Below, in pieces: positions 59,373 to 64,000 of a DNA stretch of 64,000 nucleotides. The DNA comes from Paracyclopina nana (taxonomy: Eukaryota; Arthropoda; Copepoda; Cyclopoida; Cyclopettidae). Position 1 is the first letter of the stretch. The number at the start of each line of letters is the position of its first letter. The stretch lies in the NCBI GenBank assembly GCA_019096065.1, contig JAGUCH010000006.1:2996001-3060000 (forward strand). The letters are read 5' to 3'. The notes beneath the pieces are model-generated. The model did no database searches. It was not told the origin of the DNA and saw nothing but the letters and a program-made list of their open reading frames with translations. The translations under genes were made by a program, and so were the position numbers.

Positions 59373-62300
59373 CTGCAAAAAAAAAAAAATACATTGAACA
59401 ATCGTTATATAATCCCACTTGATGATGTTTGTCTGCTAATCAGTTTCTGATTGAGCAAATCGGATTGTAAAATAGTCGGAAAAGTTGTAATAACACTGGA
59501 TTAATTAGCACCAGCGGAGAATTTGGGTTGTTGCACACTGGTCGCACTGACCAAACAAATTGCACCAAGCACCTGCCAAATAAATAGCAGCGGAAAAACA
59601 CCTTTGTAAACAAGTGAAAAAGCAAGAAAAGCTAGTTTTTCTGCCCCAATGTATGAAAGATCATGTGAAATCACTACTGGGTTAAAGAGCAAAAAAGCGG
59701 GTGTAATTTGATGGCCAGGGGAGTTTTTCCGCTCATAAATTACCCTCAGTGCAGAGCTCGAATTTAGTAATCGGGTTGTCAAAAGAGCAACGCGCCGCTA
59801 AAAACAAACATTCTTGCGATTTGGAAATTCGCAAGAATTCACGCGAGCAACATTACGAAAAATGCTCGACTAACGAGTTTTAAATATTTTTAAAATGATT
59901 TTCTGATGAAAGTCGGAAGTTGTCACCTGTTTCCGTTCCCTTAAGGAAAATTGGCCAGCGTAGGGTGAGCCATAATTGCGTACACTACTGGATGGTTGTC
60001 GGTGTGCAACCACCAAAGATCTCAATAGCACTGAAATTCACCTCGGCCCACTGTGCGCTGTTGTTCAAATGGGCGCGCGCGTTTCAAAACAAGGAGCGCG
60101 CGCGCGCAAAATCATTTTTCGCACGCGAAATCTCGAATCTTACAAAAAAAGGTTTTTCAAAAACTTTCTCAGATTTGAGCTTGCTTCGCATATTCATTGA
60201 AATGTAGCCAAAAAAAGCTACAACAACCGTAATTAAATGAGTAAAAAACCTCCCATGATTTTGGCTGAGGTTTGGCTACGCCTTAACAAAAGTCATGCAA
60301 TTTTGCCCCCATAAATAAAAACATACAGTTCAATTAAAAAAATAGCGTTGAAACCTCATCAAATTTTGATTACCATCTTCCTTGAAATGCAATTTCGCCA
60401 TTTGGACAAAAATGCCTTTTTTTGCCAAGATTTCGGCGAAGAAATTGACATTGTTGAAGCACTTCAATTTCCTCTTTTGCTCTTACAATTTTGCTAACAT
60501 TTGAAAAATTGGGCGACACAAGATTAATTGCTGGCATTATAATCAGGAACGGTTATACTTGAATATAGCTCCCACTACTTTTACCAAAGCAGCCCTTACT
60601 TAAGTTTTTCCCAAGACATGTGACCCCGCCAGTAAGTAAAAGTTGGGGCAACAAACTGAACCCTTTTGGCAATTTAGAAGATTAGGCGGAAATACCTTCA
60701 AAAGTTGGCTTTTTTATCTAGCCAAAAATATCACAGTAACCAAAATTCCACTATAGTTGATGCAATGGGCTGCAGCAAGTTTTGCATGCATTGCATTTCA
60801 AGCACAAAATATGCATTTTATGATGTATGCACTATGTCAAATAAATGATTTTTTTGGTAATTTTACAAATCATTTTTAAATTAAGGGAGAGAAAGATTGT
60901 TATCGTTGAAAATTGCACCATGGTGTCAACTTTCGCTTACCCTTTTGGTAATTTTCATAATTGTAAAAATGCTAAAAGGTTGCGTGAGTCCCCGCGGAAA
61001 AAGTTCCGTTGTTAGTTCAAAGAGCGTATTATAGGTGGCGCTGCTAGTTTAAATACATTTAAGATTAAAAGCTCCACCTAGCGGCGGGAAATTGCATTTT
61101 ACAACACCTGTCAGATATCCTTAACTGGTGACTAGATCAAATTGCTAGATAGTTAGATTTGAAAATGATTTTGTACAGCTACTTATTCTTCTACTTCTAT
61201 TTTAGGAGTGAAAGTCTCGTTTTAACCCCTTTTAAAAAATTTCCCCTTTTTAGCGAGGGGGAAAGTGAAATTCTTTTAGCAAATCAAGAGGGAGAATGAT
61301 GCCGGCAGTTTTCAAATGGTGATTTATTTGAATGACGGCGAAATCCTCTTTTTGCAAAGGTGAATGCATAAAGTCAAGAGACCATTAAAAATGTCACCAA
61401 AAAAATTATCCCAGCAATATATAGGCATAAACTTTTACTTTTCTCGGTCCATGATGAAAGTTATTTCAACAATGCTTCATGTGATGACACTTTGTTCTAC
61501 TATGATCTATTGCGGGGTGGTGAAGTAATGGCGTACTACTCACTTCAAAGAGATATTTTGACGCTCAAAGTTTAGCTAAACAATGCCAATGTGCCAACTT
61601 GAAAAAGTAACAAAAATTCAAATACATGCCTATGAAATTCACAGCTTTCATATGAACCCTAATTTTACATTCAATTTCAATTATAATATTTGCAAAAAAA
61701 TTTTTAGCAGATTTCCAAATTCGAAATATGTACAATTTTTAATATTAAGCTCAGCTTTTCTTTGTTTCCCAAATATGCTACCTTGATTTTTCTAGCGCTT
61801 TTGGTCTACATAAAAAGCATGAAACCCCCCACAGTTTGAGCGTTTCCAGCGAGAAATGACCATAAAATTAGTTGCTGCCCGACCCCAATTGGGCATATTT
61901 TGCAATCTGCACACACACTCAGTGGTCGGGGCTGGAAAAAAGCATGTAACTCTCAACCTGGAGTGAATATTTTTGAGTAGTGAGACGAATCTGTGCGGGG
62001 TGTAAACCTATACCTAACAATTCTCGTTTGAACCCTTTTACAATATGCTTGAGAATTTGTGCACCATACTGAGCTGCTTGCATACATTTACAGGCAAAGC
62101 TCTCCTATTATCCTCCAAAGTGCACACTGGGCCAAAGTGGCCCATAAAAGTCACAGTTAATGGGTCCATTTTCGAGGAGTGAAAGTGAGGGCCTTTTGGC
62201 CTGAAAAGTGGCTTTTTGTGGAATTGCGCCCCCAGAGTGGCAAATGGGGAGATGAGTCATCATGATCAGTAGTACTGTATAGCTTGGAAATTCTAATACT

Positions 62301-63552
62301 GATGACCTACAAAATGAGCTCAATTGAGTGCACAAATGATCATTTGAGGCTTGAATTTATTTATTGCAAGTTGTGTCTAATGATGAATGTGCAATATACT
62401 GCAAGAGCATGGTAAATGCCCTTGGTGCAATTTTCCTGCCCTAAGAATAACGGACGAGTAAACAGGATTGCACAAATGCAGGATAAATTAGCATGCCAAT
62501 TTGCTAAACTCACTCGAAGAAAATAATTTCAAAAATACGCTTTCAAATGGCGATTTTCTCAGCATTTCTTATGCTTGAAAATGCAATTATTTAGCTTTTT
62601 CATCAATAATAAAACACAACTTTTATCTTGATTTTTCAGCACCTTAAACATCCTTTTGTTTTCTTGCGTCGAAAAATTCCATTTGTTTCACAATTATATA
62701 AGGAAAAGCTTTTAGGAAAATCATGTACACGTTGATGGTCGCTCGATCATCCAGCGGCTGGACATTCTTGTACACACATTTAAAGGGCTACACATCTCTT
62801 CTGTTTAGACGGAGAAGATCTTGTCTCCTAAATGTAAGCAATTTTTCTCTCGTTCAATCGAATGCCAGAGATTTTCACTGTAAGTAGGGTCATTAATCTA
62901 GATGTTTTCTTTTTCAAAGAGGTCAATGGAGGAAGTCCCTGATTGCCAAAGTAGATATGCACGCTCATTCAGCAAAAACAACTTCATTTCTTGGCCAGGC
63001 TAAAATGCATCAAATGGAGGAGTGAGCAATGGCCATTTGCAAATTATTATTGCCATTTTGATTGGAGTGGACCCATGGTGAAAATCTAGATATTACAGCC
63101 TGAGGTTGCAGCAATGCATGTGAAATTTCGCTCGGGCTTTTTATGAATTCTTCACTTGGAAGAAGAAGAGTTTTTCGCGATCGAGGAGCAATAATGTGAA
63201 GAATGGCTGAAATTAGGGTTTCATTTCGAAATGCACATTTGAAACTCGATAATGCCAACATTCATTCAGCTCGAAATTCATCTTCTTCAGTGCAAAAATC
63301 ATTGCGAGCTCATAACGCTGTCCTTGATCAAAACGGACAGAAAATAGCCAATTCGTGATGTGGAAATCTGCTCGATAGCAAATCGCTCATTTTCGCATTG
63401 AGGGTGTCCAAAGAAAAGTACAACAAACATTTCATCAAATCGTGATGACACGATAAATATGAAGGACGATACTTCTAGCTATTATTGCTTTGTTCAAACG
63501 TGAAACAAATGGAAATCTCAACGATAACAAACTTTTTCCTTCAATTATATTT
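59373..63552. other. Intergenic right part of the window
   Basis: CpG-rich sequence at 60056-60130 (GGGCGCGCGCGTTTC, GAGCGCGCGCGCGC) may be the promoter side of the minus-strand gene. A TATA-like box (TTATATAAGG, 62694-62703) is followed 20 nt later by an ATG frame of 37 codons to a donor (AAT/GTAAGC). This could be a first exon, but no family or convincing partner exon was found. Confidence 0.35.
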
Positions 63553-63947
63553 AGGGCGATCCTATATTCGAATTTTTAGTCAAGTTACGTTGCTAAGACA
63601 GCAACCTTACTTGATCAGTTAAGTTGAGCTTGTTCTAGCCAAGTTCGGTGCGTTTTAGCAATGTTCAGTTGACCGCTGAGCTGACACGCCAACGCGTTGT
63701 ACATCCGCAGCTGATGAGCAAAGTTAGCTTGTGTCAATTAAGCGAGATTCAGTTACTACGCATATGAGAACACTTTTTGTTGCTTAGTTCAGTTTGGCAA
63801 CTGAACTTAGCTATGCAAGCAAGCTAGTACTAGATAAAAGCAAGCTAAGTTAAGTTCTACCTACATAAATATCTAGGAACGGAACTGAACTGAACTTAAC
63901 TTTCTACCAAACTTAACTTGGCTAACAGGCCAATACGGGAACGCCCT
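63553..63947. mobile_element. MITE-like DNA element, family A copy 2 (395 bp)
   Basis: This is the inverse-orientation copy of 29528-29923. Its right end, read inward, starts AGGGCGTTCCCGTATTGGCC, and its left end starts AGGGCGATCCTATATTCGAA. The interior shares the CAACGCGTTG core and the AAGTTAAGTT words. No matching 3-bp duplication is seen (TTT left, AAA right), which suggests later change at the border. Confidence 0.82.
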
Positions 63948-64000
63948 AAAGCCTGGAACTGAGAACTGAATTTGTTTAATCTTTAAACTTAATCATACAA

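Noticed and set aside
62722-62999. Possible small two-exon gene behind a TATA-like box
   Set aside because: Donor and acceptor are in phase and would give about 64 residues, but the composition is not protein-like enough and no family is recognised.
1-64000. Retrovirus-like, Polinton-like or other capsid-bearing elements
   Set aside because: I looked for reverse transcriptase, integrase, capsid or long terminal repeats and saw none; all mobile DNA noticed is short and non-coding.
1-64000. CRISPR array or bacterial insertion sequence
   Set aside because: No regularly spaced direct repeats were seen, and the genes are spliced animal genes.

Overview
This is a piece of an animal nuclear genome. 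The genes are split by introns with GT/AG borders, no bacterial operon signals are present, and the gene set (peptide-amidating monooxygenase, TGF-beta ligand, FGD-type RhoGEF, CUB-trypsin protease, axonemal CFAP251) is metazoan. The TGF-beta ligand resembles the maverick/activin type and the protease has an arthropod-like build, so an arthropod is the best guess (perhaps a crustacean), but the sequence alone does not name the species. I derived exon borders by hand from splice consensus and reading-frame phase; every model described as closed is a multiple of three.

Layout. Positions 1-10343 carry four plus-strand genes head to tail: the 3' part of a C2H2 zinc-finger gene, a PHM gene, a small single-pass membrane protein and a carbohydrate sulfotransferase. 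Positions 11-24 kb hold a fatty acid hydroxylase (FAXDC2-like) gene on the plus strand, whose candidate first exons lie up to 12 kb upstream, so that an unrecognised minus-strand gene (13.6-18.6 kb) may be nested inside it. A TGF-beta ligand lies at 25.6-27.4 kb (minus). A probable cystin-like myristoylated ciliary protein (31.2-32.5 kb, plus) converges on a tight minus-strand run: CFAP251/WDR66, a small secreted protein, a CUB-trypsin protease and an FGD RhoGEF (32.8-46.3 kb). Positions 46.3-52.5 kb look gene-free. A disordered Ser-rich protein occupies about 52.7-59.4 kb (minus), and the remainder is intergenic.

Four tRNA-Val(AAC) genes are present, three of them inside introns. Non-autonomous DNA elements (MITE-like) include a nearly perfect 160-bp fold-back, two 396-bp relatives sharing its ends, a 213-bp element with TTA duplications, and a diverged 310-bp repeat pair. 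I saw no retrovirus-like or other capsid-bearing element and no CRISPR array.

The observations most worth following are: (1) two copies of the histone H3 lysine-9 motif TARKST in the tail of the zinc-finger protein; (2) head-to-tail gene runs in which nearly every start codon is preceded within 0-46 nt by a strong 3' splice site, which fits spliced-leader trans-splicing and operons (or unusually consistent 5'-UTR introns); (3) the convergent cystin-like/CFAP251 ciliary pair; (4) a strong excess of the octamer TCAGCTGA.
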